Assembly: GCF_010729665.1 (NCBI RefSeq)
Contig: NZ_AP022610.1
Span: forward strand, 4,960,001 to 5,024,000
Length of the DNA stretch: 64,000 bases
Source of the DNA: Mycolicibacterium madagascariense
GTDB lineage: Bacteria > Actinomycetota > Actinomycetes > Mycobacteriales > Mycobacteriaceae
Direction of reading: 5' to 3'
Shown here: positions 36,579 to 45,297 of the stretch, piece after piece
Numbering within the stretch: position 1 is the stretch's first letter
Layout: each line of letters begins with the position of its first letter
Translations under genes and position numbers: made by a program
The notes under the pieces: model-generated
What the model was told of the DNA's origin: nothing
Database searches by the model: none
The model's input: the letters and a program-made list of their open reading frames with translations, nothing else

Positions 36579-36770
36579 CTAGTCCTTGCGAAGGAGGGCG
36601 GCCCGCGGGCACTCGGCGATGGACTGCTCGGCCAGGGCCACCTGGTCGTCGGGCACCGGGTCGGCGGTGACCACGGCGTAGTCCTCGTCGTCCAGATCGA
36701 ACAGGTCCGGGGCTATCCCCACGCACACCGCATTGCCCTCGCAACGGTCACGATCGACCTCCACCCGCAT
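36579..36770 (-). CDS. fdxD: Ferredoxin FdxD
   Basis: 63 residues from the ATG at 36770, set by a perfect GAGGAGG ribosome site five bases upstream. Cys12 and Cys18 (CEGNAVC) plus a CPRAAL motif near the C-terminus give a single-cluster ferredoxin in which Asn replaces the second cysteine of CxxCxxC, pointing to a 3Fe-4S or altered 4Fe-4S cluster. It is the first gene of the minus-strand pair with hsd4A, controlled by the KstR box at 36846. It probably donates electrons to sterol-oxidising P450s such as CYP142 (or CYP125, not in the window). Confidence 0.92.
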   Translation of the reverse strand: MRVEVDRDRCEGNAVCVGIAPDLFDLDDEDYAVVTADPVPDDQVALAEQSIAECPRAALLRKD

Positions 36771-36845
36771 CAGAACCTCCTCGCCACGTGGTGCGGACGT
36801 CCCGCCCAGCGTCGGCACAGAATAACCGTGCCTGGATTCCAAGAC

Positions 36846-36859
36846 TAGAACGTGTTACA
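36846..36859. promoter_or_regulatory. KstR operator candidate (TAGAACGTGTTACA)
   Basis: Centred between divergent fdxD (start 36770) and fadE26 (start 36915). It can control both directions. Confidence 0.85.
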
Positions 36860-36914
36860 ACCGGGAAGGCCCAGTGCCACCCCGGAGCAATGCGCACAGG
36901 ATAGGACGGCAGCG

Positions 36915-38099
36915 ATGCGGATCGGCTACAGCCCCGAGCAAGAGGACTTGCGCCGCGAGTTGCGCTCGTACTTCGCCAGGTTGATGACCCCGGAGCGGGC
37001 CGAGGCACTCAGCGCGGGCGACGGCGGTGAGATGGGCCGCGGCAACGTCTACCGCGACACCGTCAAGCAGATGGGCACCGATGGGTGGCTGACCCTCAGT
37101 TGGCCCAAGGAGTACGGCGGCCAGGAACGCACGCCCATGGACGGGTTGATCTTCAACGACGAGGCGTCCATCGCGAACGTGCCGGTGCCGTTCCTGACGA
37201 TCAACAGCGTCGCGCCGACGATCATGCACTTCGGCAGCGACGAGCAGAAGAAGTTCTTCCTGCCCAAGATCGCGGCGGGCGAGCTGCACTTCTCGATCGG
37301 CTACTCCGAGCCGGGCGCGGGCACCGACCTCGCCGCACTGCGCACGACCGCGGTGCGCGACGGCGACGACTACGTCGTCAACGGCCAGAAGATGTGGACC
37401 AGCCTCATCGCCTACGCCGACTACGTGTGGCTCGCGGTGCGCACCAACCCGGAGGCCAAGAAGCACCGGGGCATCTCGATGCTGATCATGCCGACCACCG
37501 CCGAGGGTTTCTCGTGGACCCCGGTGCACACGATGTCCGGCGTCGACACCAGCGCGACCTACTACCAGGACGTGCGGATCCCGGCGACCAACCTGGTCGG
37601 CGAGGAGAACGCCGGCTGGAAGCTGGTGACCAACCAGCTCAACCACGAACGCGTCGCGCTGGTCTCCGCCCAACCGGTGTTCGCCGCGCTCGGCGCCGTC
37701 CGCGAGTGGGCGCAGAACACCAAGGACGTACATGGCAACCGGCTCATCGACTCCGAGTGGGTGCAGCTGAACCTGGCGCGCGTGCACGCCAAGGCCGAGG
37801 TGCTCAAGCTGATCAACTGGGAGCTGGCGTCCGCGACGGACGACGCCCCCTCACCCGCCGACGCGTCGGCGGCCAAGGTCTACGGCACCGAGATGGCCAC
37901 CGAGGCCTACCGCCTGCTGATGGAGGTGCTCGGCACGGCGGCCACCCTGCGTTCGGACTCGCGGGGTGCGCTGCTACGCGGCCGGGTCGAACGCATGCAC
38001 CGGTCCTGCCTCATCCTCACCTTCGGCGGCGGTACCAACGAGATTCAGCGTGACATCATCGGCATGGTCGCCCTCGGCCTGCCCCGAGTGAACCGGTAA
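36915..38099 (+). CDS. fadE26: Acyl-CoA dehydrogenase FadE26 (ChsE4), sterol side chain
   Basis: 394 residues. It keeps the acyl-CoA dehydrogenase core: WPKEYGGQERTPM, FSIGYSEPGAGTDLAALRTT, MWTSLIAYADYVWLAVRTNP, and the C-terminal FAD/dimer segment TFGGGTNEIQRDIIGMVALG. In M. tuberculosis FadE26 and FadE27 form an alpha2beta2 enzyme (ChsE4-ChsE5) that desaturates the CoA ester of the C8 side chain at the start of beta-oxidation. The ATG at 36915 follows a KstR box and the next gene starts 16 bases later, consistent with one operon through fadD17. Confidence 0.95.
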   Translation: MRIGYSPEQEDLRRELRSYFARLMTPERAEALSAGDGGEMGRGNVYRDTVKQMGTDGWLTLSWPKEYGGQERTPMDGLIFNDEASIANVPVPFLTINSVAPTIMHFGSDEQKKFFLPKIAAGELHFSIGYSEPGAGTDLAALRTTAVRDGDDYVVNGQKMWTSLIAYADYVWLAVRTNPEAKKHRGISMLIMPTTAEGFSWTPVHTMSGVDTSATYYQDVRIPATNLVGEENAGWKLVTNQLNHERVALVSAQPVFAALGAVREWAQNTKDVHGNRLIDSEWVQLNLARVHAKAEVLKLINWELASATDDAPSPADASAAKVYGTEMATEAYRLLMEVLGTAATLRSDSRGALLRGRVERMHRSCLILTFGGGTNEIQRDIIGMVALGLPRVNR

Positions 38100-38115
38100 C
38101 GGAGCGAGGACTCAC

Positions 38116-39213
38116 ATGGACTTTTCGACGACCGAGGCCGCAGGCGATCTCGGTGGACTGGCCCGTTCGATCGTGGACACCGTCTGCACGCCGGACCGGC
38201 AGCGCGAACTGGACACGCTCGACGAGCGCTTCGACCGCGAGCTGTGGTCCAAGCTGATCGCCGCGGACGTCCTGTCCACGACGGCGCCGGAGTCGTTGGG
38301 CGGCGGCGGTTTCGGGGTTCTGGAGGAGACGGCCGTCCTGGTCGCGCTGGGACGGCAGATCGCGGCCGTGCCCTACCTCGAGTCGGTCGTGCTGGCCGCA
38401 GGGGCCCTGGCGACGTTCGGATCCGAGGCGCTGCAGCAGGATTGGGCCGCCCCCGCCGTACGGGGTGAGAAGATCCTGACCGTCGCACTCGACGGCGAGA
38501 TGGGGCAGGGTCCGGTACGGGCCACGACTTCCGGAGAGGGTCACCGGCTCACCGGTTCGAGGGCACTGGTCGGTTACGCACCGGTCGCCGACGCCTTCCT
38601 GGTGCCCGCCGAGACCGACGCCGGCACCCGGGTGTTCCTCGTCTCGGCCCGGGATTCCGGCGTTTCGGTCAGCTCGCTGGACACCACCGGCCACGGCAGC
38701 GTCGGGCACCTCGACCTGCAGGGCGTGGAGGTCGACGCCACTCGCGTCGTCGGTGGCGACGAGGTCGCGGCGTGGCTCACCACGCGAAGCACGTTGGGCC
38801 GCAGCGCCTTTCAGCTCGGGGTCCTGGAGCGTGCGCTCGAGCTCACCGCGGAGTACGCCAGGGAGCGTGAGCAGTTCGACCGGCCCATCGGCAGCTTCCA
38901 GGCCGTCGGCCAACGCCTCGCCGACGGCTACATCGACGTCAAGGGACTGCGCCTGACGGTGACGCAGGCGGCCTGGCGGCTGTCGGAGGACCTGCCGTCG
39001 GATCTGGAGGTCGGCACCGCCGCGTTCTGGGCCGCCGAGGCGGGCCACCGCGTCGCACACACCGCGGTCCACGTGCACGGCGGCGTCGGCATCGACGTCG
39101 ACCACCCCGTGCACCGCTACTTCCTGGCCGCCAAGCAGACCGAGTTCGCGGTCGGCGGAGCGACGGGCCAGCTGCTGCGCATCGGCCGCGAACTGGCCGA
39201 GACGCCCGCCTGA
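38116..39213 (+). CDS. fadE27: Acyl-CoA dehydrogenase FadE27 (ChsE5), sterol side chain
   Basis: 365 residues. The acyl-CoA dehydrogenase pattern is weaker than in FadE26, with VHVHGGVGIDVDHPVHRYFL near the C-terminus, REQFDRPIGSFQAVGQRLAD before it, and no SEPGxGTD motif. That fits the subunit lacking some FAD/CoA contacts in the ChsE4-ChsE5 heterotetramer. It lies between fadE26 and fadD17 with gaps of 16 and 3 bases, in the same KstR-controlled operon. Confidence 0.94.
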   Translation: MDFSTTEAAGDLGGLARSIVDTVCTPDRQRELDTLDERFDRELWSKLIAADVLSTTAPESLGGGGFGVLEETAVLVALGRQIAAVPYLESVVLAAGALATFGSEALQQDWAAPAVRGEKILTVALDGEMGQGPVRATTSGEGHRLTGSRALVGYAPVADAFLVPAETDAGTRVFLVSARDSGVSVSSLDTTGHGSVGHLDLQGVEVDATRVVGGDEVAAWLTTRSTLGRSAFQLGVLERALELTAEYAREREQFDRPIGSFQAVGQRLADGYIDVKGLRLTVTQAAWRLSEDLPSDLEVGTAAFWAAEAGHRVAHTAVHVHGGVGIDVDHPVHRYFLAAKQTEFAVGGATGQLLRIGRELAETPA

Positions 39214-39216
39214 CCG

Positions 39217-40749
39217 GTGACCGAGGCGCGCAACCCGACCGTCGCCGATCTGCTGACACCCCTCGTCGACGTCACCGATCGTGGTGTCCACGAACGGGAT
39301 TCGTTCGTCTGCTGGCGTGATCACCTGCTGGCGGGCGCTCAGCTGGCCGCGGCCCTGCGGGCTCGCCTCGATCCGGCCAGGCCGCCGCACGTCGGGGTGC
39401 TGCTGGGCAATACCACGTTCTTCTCGACGGTCCTGGTGGCGGCGGGACTCACCGGGCTGGTGCCGGTCGGGCTCAATCCGACGCGGCGCGGCGACGCGTT
39501 CGCCCGTGACGTCGACAGGGCCGACTGCCAGTTCGTCCTGACCGACGACGCCGCCTCGGCACCGCGGGGCGTCGACGTCGTCGACGTCGGATCACCCTCG
39601 TGGACAGAGGAATTGGCCGCCCACCGCGGTACCCCGGTGAGCGTCGCCGACCTCGGCCCCGACGACCTCTTCATGTTGATCTTCACCTCGGGCACCAGCG
39701 GTGAGCCCAAGGCCGTCCGCGTGACGCACGAGAAGGTGGCCTTTCCCGGCACGATGCTCGCACAGCGGTTCGGGCTCACCCGCGACGACACGTTCTACCT
39801 GTCCATGCCGCTGTTCCACTCCAACGCCATCATGGCGGGCTGGGCGGTCGCCGTCGCCGCGGGCGGGTCGATTGCGTTGCGGCGCAAGTTCTCCGCCTCG
39901 CAGTTCATCCCGGACGTGCGACGCTTCGGCGCCACGTACGCCAACTACGTCGGCAAGCCGCTGTCCTACGTCCTGGCCACCCCGCCCCGCGCCGACGACG
40001 CCGACAACCCGCTGCGGATCATGTACGGCAACGAGGGCGCCCCGCGCGACCTGCCGCGGTTCGCCGAGCGGTTCGACACCGTCGTCGTCGACGGCTTCGG
40101 CTCGACCGAGGGCGGCATCGCGATCGGTCGCACCCCCGACACCCCGGACGGCTCGCTCGGACCGCTGACCGACGAGGTCGCCATCGTCGACGTCGACACC
40201 GGTGAGCCGTGTCCGCCGGGCCGGGTCGGCGAGCTGGTGAACCCCAAGGGGCGGGGCTGGTTTCGCGGCTACTACCGGGACACGGCCGCCGAGGACGAGC
40301 GCATGGCGGGCGGGGTCTACCACAGCGGCGACCTCGCCTACTGCGACGACGCCGGATACGTCTACTTCGCAGGCCGTCTCGGCGACTGGATGCGGGTCGA
40401 CGGCGAGAACCTCGGCACCGCACCGATCGAGCGGATCCTGCTGCGTCACCCCGACGTCCTCGAGGCCGCCGTCTACCCGATCCCCGATCCCGCGGTCGGT
40501 GACCGGGTGATGGCCGCCGTCGTCTTGGTGCCGGGGGCCACGTTCGACGCCGACGACTTCCAGACGTTCCTCTCCGAGCAGAGCGACCTGGGTCCCAAGC
40601 AGTGGCCCGCCTTCGTGCGAATCGCCACCGCGCTACCCCGCACCGAGACGTTCAAGGTGCTCAAGCGGGTGCTGTCGGCGCAGGCGCTGGACTGCGACGA
40701 TCGGGTCATCGCGATCGACGGCCGTACCGTCCGCAGTTGCCCGCCGTAA
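39217..40749 (+). CDS. fadD17: Steroid-CoA ligase FadD17
   Basis: 510 residues from a GTG three bases after the fadE27 stop. ANL-superfamily motifs in order: P-loop FTSGTSGEPKAV, DGFGSTEGG (A5), YHSGDLAY (A7), RLGDWMRVDGEN and a C-terminal lysine region ending LPRTETFKVLKR. It activates a carboxylic acid through an acyl-adenylate to its CoA ester; in M. tuberculosis FadD17 prefers sterol acids with the shortened C5 side chain. It is the last gene of the fadE26 operon. Confidence 0.94.
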   Translation: MTEARNPTVADLLTPLVDVTDRGVHERDSFVCWRDHLLAGAQLAAALRARLDPARPPHVGVLLGNTTFFSTVLVAAGLTGLVPVGLNPTRRGDAFARDVDRADCQFVLTDDAASAPRGVDVVDVGSPSWTEELAAHRGTPVSVADLGPDDLFMLIFTSGTSGEPKAVRVTHEKVAFPGTMLAQRFGLTRDDTFYLSMPLFHSNAIMAGWAVAVAAGGSIALRRKFSASQFIPDVRRFGATYANYVGKPLSYVLATPPRADDADNPLRIMYGNEGAPRDLPRFAERFDTVVVDGFGSTEGGIAIGRTPDTPDGSLGPLTDEVAIVDVDTGEPCPPGRVGELVNPKGRGWFRGYYRDTAAEDERMAGGVYHSGDLAYCDDAGYVYFAGRLGDWMRVDGENLGTAPIERILLRHPDVLEAAVYPIPDPAVGDRVMAAVVLVPGATFDADDFQTFLSEQSDLGPKQWPAFVRIATALPRTETFKVLKRVLSAQALDCDDRVIAIDGRTVRSCPP

Positions 40750-40834
40750 AGGAACCGGACAGGCACGCAAACTAGTCTGACGCCCTCGAGGCCGGTCCGA
40801 CGGTCCGCGAGTCACCACATCGAGGAGTCACGTC

Positions 40835-41530
40835 ATGAGTTCGTCCGTACGGCTGCTCGCGGCCACCGCCGCGACCGCTCTGGCCGCCGTCGTCCTGTCC
40901 AGCTGCGGCTCGAACGCCACGAGCGCGACGGGCAGCACCAGTTCGGCCGCGAGCAGCACCCCGACGACGAGCACCGCGCCGCCCGCGTCGGGCCCGAACC
41001 CGACCATCGCGAGCTACATCAAGGACAGCGGCATCACCGAAGCCGGGATCAAGGTGGACGACCCCAAGGCCCCCGCGGTGAAGATCCCCGTGCCCGCAGG
41101 ATGGTCGACCGTCGACAAGGACAAGCTGCCCGACTACGCCTTCGAGGCGTTGGTCTACGGCGCCCCCGAGTTCGCGGCCGACCCGCCCAACGTCGTCGCG
41201 CTCTGGTCGAAGCTGAGCGGTCAGGTCGACCCGCGGAAGATCCTCGAACTCGCCCCCGGCGAACTGCGCAACCTGCCGAACTACGTGCCCACGAACGCGG
41301 GCGAGGCGGGCACGCTCGGCGGGCACCCCTCCTACACGCTCGGCGGGACGTTCGTCCGCGGCGGGGCGACGCGCTCGATCGCGCAGACCACGATCGAGGT
41401 GCCCGCGCCCGACGGCCTCTACGTGCTGCAGCTGAACTTCGATGGACCCGTCGCGGCGAGCCAGGTGCTTGCCGCCGCCACCGACGAGATCGACCGCGGC
41501 ACCACCATCACCGACCCGTCCAGCAGCTAG
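40835..41530 (+). CDS. LpqN/LpqT-family lipoprotein
   Basis: 231 residues. The signal ends in a lipobox VLSSC (ATALAAVVLSSCGSN), followed by a Ser/Thr/Pro linker and a domain with TIASYIKDSGITEAGIKVDD, KIPVPAGWSTVDKDKLPDYA and LGGTFVRGGATRSIAQTTIE, the pattern of the mycobacterial LpqN/LpqT family. These envelope lipoproteins have been linked to cell-wall lipid handling. It stands alone after fadD17 with its own GAGGAG ribosome site, and its end overlaps the convergent monooxygenase-like gene by four bases. No KstR box precedes it. Confidence 0.85.
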   Translation: MSSSVRLLAATAATALAAVVLSSCGSNATSATGSTSSAASSTPTTSTAPPASGPNPTIASYIKDSGITEAGIKVDDPKAPAVKIPVPAGWSTVDKDKLPDYAFEALVYGAPEFAADPPNVVALWSKLSGQVDPRKILELAPGELRNLPNYVPTNAGEAGTLGGHPSYTLGGTFVRGGATRSIAQTTIEVPAPDGLYVLQLNFDGPVAASQVLAAATDEIDRGTTITDPSSS

Positions 41531-42642
41531 CCGCGGATCCCGTCGAGTCGCGTGGTGGCGTCCTCGAAACCCGTGACCAGTTCGGCGATGATGTCGGCGA
41601 CGGGCCGAATCTCGTTCATCCGCCCCACGATCTGACCGACCGGCATCGCGACGGCGGTCGGATCGGCGGATTCGCTCATGCGCTGGTGCGCCTCGCTGAC
41701 GAGGATGTTCTGCAGCGGCATCGGCAACGGCTCCGGTGCGCCGTCGGCATCCCAGGCGTCGGTCCACCGACTCTTGAGCAGCCGCGCCGGCTTGCCGGTG
41801 TAGATGCGCCGGCGCACGGTGTCACTCGACGTCGCGGCGAGCATGGCCTCCTGGATCACCGAACGCCCCGACGGCAACCGCTCGCCGAGGTCGTACTCGG
41901 CGGCGGTGAGGAACGCAGAACCCATCCACACCCCTTGCGCCCCAAGGGCAAGCGCCGCCGCGACCTGACGCCCACTCCCGATGCCACCGGCGGCGAGGAC
42001 GGGCGTGTCCCCCACCGCGTCGACCACCTCGGGCACCAGCACCATCGAGGCGATCTCACCGGTGTGCCCGCCCGCCTCGTGGCCCTGGGCGATCACGATG
42101 TCGACGCCGTTGTCGGCATGGCGCCGAGCATGTTTGGCGCTGCCGGCCAGGGCCGCGACCGGCACCCCCGCCGCATGCACCTGGTCGATGACGTCCTTGG
42201 GCGGTGAACCCAACGCGTTGGCGATGAGCTTGATCGGATGCTTGACCGCGACCTCGACGTGGGACCGCGCGACCGAATGCAGCCATCCGAGAACGCCTTC
42301 CGAACGCGCTTCGTCCTCGGGCAGCGGTGGGACGCCGAGGTCGGCGAGCGTCTTGGCGACGAAGTCGCGGTGGCCCTGCGGGATCAGCTTGTCGATGTCC
42401 ACGCTGGTGCCCTCGGTGGGCACCTTGGCGGGCATGACGATGTCGACGCCGTAGGGCTTGCCGTCGGTGTTCTCGTCCATCCACTGCAGGACCCGCTCGA
42501 GGTCGTCGGCGGCGTTGAACCGCACGCAGCCCAGGACGCCGAGACCACCGGCGCGGGTGACCGCGGCGGCCACCTTCTCCGACGGGGTGAAGACGAAGAT
42601 CGGGTAGTCGATGCCGAAGCGATCACACAGTTCGGTACGCAT
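41527..42642 (-). CDS. Nitronate monooxygenase-family flavoprotein
   Basis: 371 residues. The FMN-binding TIM barrel has RFGIDYPIFVFTPSEKVAAA, AAVTRAGGLGVLG, IVIAQGHEAGGHTG with its conserved His, VLAAGGIGSGRQVAAALALG and GVWMGSAFLTAAE. The family includes nitronate monooxygenases but also enoyl-reductase-like enzymes, and many mycobacterial members act in lipid metabolism. It overlaps the fadD19 stop by one base (TAATG), so it belongs to the fadD19 transcript under the KstR box at 44306. A reductase or oxidase step on a sterol intermediate is more likely than nitronate detoxification. Confidence 0.87.
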   Translation of the reverse strand: MRTELCDRFGIDYPIFVFTPSEKVAAAVTRAGGLGVLGCVRFNAADDLERVLQWMDENTDGKPYGVDIVMPAKVPTEGTSVDIDKLIPQGHRDFVAKTLADLGVPPLPEDEARSEGVLGWLHSVARSHVEVAVKHPIKLIANALGSPPKDVIDQVHAAGVPVAALAGSAKHARRHADNGVDIVIAQGHEAGGHTGEIASMVLVPEVVDAVGDTPVLAAGGIGSGRQVAAALALGAQGVWMGSAFLTAAEYDLGERLPSGRSVIQEAMLAATSSDTVRRRIYTGKPARLLKSRWTDAWDADGAPEPLPMPLQNILVSEAHQRMSESADPTAVAMPVGQIVGRMNEIRPVADIIAELVTGFEDATTRLDGIRG

Positions 42643-44294
42643 TACGCTCCTGCCCCAACGTGTTTGGCGTGCACTTCATCGGCGGGCCCGGCCTCGGTGA
42701 CGTCCTTGGCCCAGCGGTAGTCGGGCTTGCCCGCGGGTGACCGCTTGACCTCGGTGACGTACCAGAGGCTGCGCGGCACCTTGTACCCCGCGATCTCGCT
42801 GCGCACGAACGCGTCGAGCTCGGCCAGCGTCGGCCTGGCGCCCTCGCGGGGGTGCACGACGGCCGCGACGTGCTGGCCGAAGCGGGCGTCGGGCACGCCG
42901 ACGACGAGCGCGTCGAAGACGTCGGGATGACCCTTCAGCGCGGCCTCGACCTCTTCGGGATAGATCTTCTCGCCACCGCTGTTGATCGACACCGAGCCGC
43001 GACCGAGCATCGTGACGCTGCCGTCGGCCTCGACCTGCGCGTAGTCGCCGGGGATCGCGTAGCGCACGCCCTTGATGGTCTGGAACGTCTCCGCGGTCTT
43101 CTTCTCGTCCTTGAAGTAGCCCACTGGGATGTGCCCGCGCTTGGCGATGATGCCGCGCACCCCCGAGCCGGGGACGACCTCGTTGCCGTCCTCGTCGAGC
43201 ACCACGGTGTTCTTGTCGATCGTCACGCGCGGACCGCCGGTGTGCGACTGGCCCTTCGCCACGATGCTGGTGCCGCCGAACCCGGTCTCCGACGAGCCGA
43301 TCGAGTCGGTGATGACGCGGTTGGGCAGCAGTTCGAGGAACTTCTCCTTGATGCTCGTCGAGAACAGCGCCGCGGTGCTGGCCAGGAGGAACAGGGAGCT
43401 GAGGTCGTACTCGGTCCCCTTCGCCTGGTGTGCGAGCAGTGCGTCGAGCAGCGGCCGCGCCATCGCGTCACCGGTGAAGAACAGCAGGTTCACCTTGTGC
43501 TCGTGGATGGCCCGCCACACCTCGTCGGCGTTGAATTCCGGTGCGAGCACCACGGTTTGGCCCGAGAACAGCGACATCCAGGTGGCCGACTGGGTGGCCC
43601 CGTGGATCATTGGCGGGATGGGCAGCCGGATCATCGGTGGGTTCGCGGCGGCCTGCTTCGCCAGGTCGTACTCGTCGGCGATCGGCTCGCCCGTCGCAAA
43701 GTCGGTGCCGCCGAACAACACTCGGTAGATGTCCTCGTGGCGCCACATGACGCCCTTCGGAAAGCCCGTCGTGCCACCGGTGTAGAGCAGGTAGATGTCG
43801 TCGGCGCTGCGCGGACCGAAGTCGCGCTCGGGCGAGCTCCCGGCGATCGCCGAGTAGAACTCGACGCCGCCGTAGCGCTGGTAGTCGGCGTCACTGCCGT
43901 CCTCCACGACCAGGATGGTCTTGACGGCGGGGACGTCCGGCAGCACGTTGGCGACGCGGTCGGCGTACTGACGTTCGTGGACGAGCGCCACCATGTCCGA
44001 GTTCTCGAACAGGTACCGCAGTTCGCCCTCGACGTAGCGGAAGTTGACGTTGACCAGGATGGCGCCCGCCTTCACGGTGCCGAGCATCGCGATGACGATC
44101 TCGATGCGGTTGCGGCAGTACAGGCCGACCTTGTCGTCCTTCTGCACTCCCTGGTCGAGGAGGTAGTGCGCGAAGCGGTTCGCCTGCTCCTCCAACTCGG
44201 CATAGGTGAGCCGTTGGTCGCCACAGATCAGGGCGACGCGGTCTGGCACGGCGTCGATGGCGTGCTCGGCGAGATCGGCGATGTTGAGGGCCAC
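42642..44294 (-). CDS. fadD19: Steroid-CoA ligase FadD19
   Basis: 550 residues from the GTG at 44294 (MALNIADLAEHAIDAVPDRV); the frame is open far upstream through echA19, but this start matches FadD19. ANL motifs are LYTGGTTGFPKGVMWRHEDI, DSIGSSETGFGGTS, MLGRGSVSINSGGEKIYPEE and a C-terminal KRSPAGKPDYRWAK with the adenylation Lys. It forms the CoA ester of sterol acids with the full C8 side chain and is needed in rhodococci for C24-branched phytosterols. It is divergent from echA19 around a KstR box. Confidence 0.96.
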   Translation of the reverse strand: MALNIADLAEHAIDAVPDRVALICGDQRLTYAELEEQANRFAHYLLDQGVQKDDKVGLYCRNRIEIVIAMLGTVKAGAILVNVNFRYVEGELRYLFENSDMVALVHERQYADRVANVLPDVPAVKTILVVEDGSDADYQRYGGVEFYSAIAGSSPERDFGPRSADDIYLLYTGGTTGFPKGVMWRHEDIYRVLFGGTDFATGEPIADEYDLAKQAAANPPMIRLPIPPMIHGATQSATWMSLFSGQTVVLAPEFNADEVWRAIHEHKVNLLFFTGDAMARPLLDALLAHQAKGTEYDLSSLFLLASTAALFSTSIKEKFLELLPNRVITDSIGSSETGFGGTSIVAKGQSHTGGPRVTIDKNTVVLDEDGNEVVPGSGVRGIIAKRGHIPVGYFKDEKKTAETFQTIKGVRYAIPGDYAQVEADGSVTMLGRGSVSINSGGEKIYPEEVEAALKGHPDVFDALVVGVPDARFGQHVAAVVHPREGARPTLAELDAFVRSEIAGYKVPRSLWYVTEVKRSPAGKPDYRWAKDVTEAGPADEVHAKHVGAGA

Positions 44295-44305
44295 GGCACC
44301 TAAAC

Positions 44306-44319
44306 TAGAACGTGTTACA
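44306..44319. promoter_or_regulatory. KstR operator candidate (TAGAACGTGTTACA)
   Basis: Lies 12 bases upstream of the fadD19 GTG and 45 bases before echA19. It probably controls both divergent genes; for fadD19 it would cover the transcription start. Confidence 0.85.
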
Positions 44320-44363
44320 TTTCGTGACAAGTCTGTGGCGACGAAGCTGAAAGGCAGGCACCA

Positions 44364-45164
44364 GTGAGCGAGGCCGACGGAAGCCCCGATGCCCTCATCG
44401 AGCAGCGCGGACACACCCTGATCCTGACGCTCAACCGGCCCGAGTCCCGCAACGCGCTGTCGACCGAGATGCTCTCGATCATGGTCGAGGCATGGGACCG
44501 CGTCGACAGCGATCCGGAGATCCGTTCGTGCATTCTGACCGGCGCGGGTGGCTACTTCTGCGCGGGCATGGACCTCAAGGCCGCCACCAAGGCGCCCCCG
44601 GGGGACTCGTTCAAGAGCGGCGCCTACGACCCGTCGCGCATCGACGGTCTGCTCAAGGGCCGACGCCTCACCAAGCCGCTCATCGCCGCCGTCGAGGGCC
44701 CCGCGATCGCCGGTGGTACCGAGATCCTGCAGGGCACCGACATCCGCATCGCCGGCGAGAGCGCGAAGTTCGGCATCTCCGAGGCGAAGTGGAGCCTGTA
44801 CCCGATGGGCGGCTCCGCGGTGCGGCTCGTCCGGCAGATCCCGTACACGATCGCGTGCGACCTGCTGCTGACCGGGCGGCACATCACCGCCGCCGAGGCG
44901 CTGTCCTACGGACTCATCGGCTACGTGGTGCCCGACGGCACCGCGCTGGACAAGGCGCTGCAGATCGCCGAGCTGATCAACGCCAACGGCCCGCTGGCCG
45001 TGCAAGCCATCCTGCGGTCGATCCACGAGACCGAGGGCATGCACGAGAACGACGCCTTCAAGATCGACACCAAGATCGGCATCGAGGTGTTCCTCAGCGA
45101 CGATGCCAAGGAGGGCCCGCGGGCGTTCAAGGAGAAGCGGCCCCCGAACTTCCAGATGAAGTAG
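44364..45164 (+). CDS. echA19: Enoyl-CoA hydratase EchA19, sterol side chain
   Basis: 266 residues from a GTG. The crotonase fold shows [20 protein letters not shown], the first oxyanion strand [14 protein letters not shown], and the second at [20 protein letters not shown], with [20 protein letters not shown] following. It hydrates the unsaturated side-chain CoA ester in beta-oxidation. The M. tuberculosis enzyme prefers bulky steroid-CoA substrates. It shares a KstR box with the divergent fadD19. A hairpin at 45191-45252 follows and probably ends the message. Confidence 0.95.
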   Translation: MSEADGSPDALIEQRGHTLILTLNRPESRNALSTEMLSIMVEAWDRVDSDPEIRSCILTGAGGYFCAGMDLKAATKAPPGDSFKSGAYDPSRIDGLLKGRRLTKPLIAAVEGPAIAGGTEILQGTDIRIAGESAKFGISEAKWSLYPMGGSAVRLVRQIPYTIACDLLLTGRHITAAEALSYGLIGYVVPDGTALDKALQIAELINANGPLAVQAILRSIHETEGMHENDAFKIDTKIGIEVFLSDDAKEGPRAFKEKRPPNFQMK

Positions 45165-45190
45165 CTGCACTCCCGGGCTCACTTTCTCCG

Positions 45191-45252
45191 CGCGAGCAGA
45201 CGCAAAACTCCCCTTACTCCGGCGTGTCGCGGCACCTTTGCGGCTGCTCGCG
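45191..45252. terminator. Hairpin with GCGAGCAGACGCAAA arms, copy 1
   Basis: CGCGAGCAGACGCAAA (45191-45206) and its near-complement (45237-45252, one mismatch) flank a 30-base loop after echA19. The same arm sequence forms another hairpin at 48646-48706. It overlaps the region before the MFS gene start and could be a terminator or a dispersed mycobacterial intergenic repeat. Confidence 0.6.
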
Positions 45253-45297
45253 AGGGGTGGGGCGGACGCGTCGGGACCGCTGGCGAATGATGGGCCG

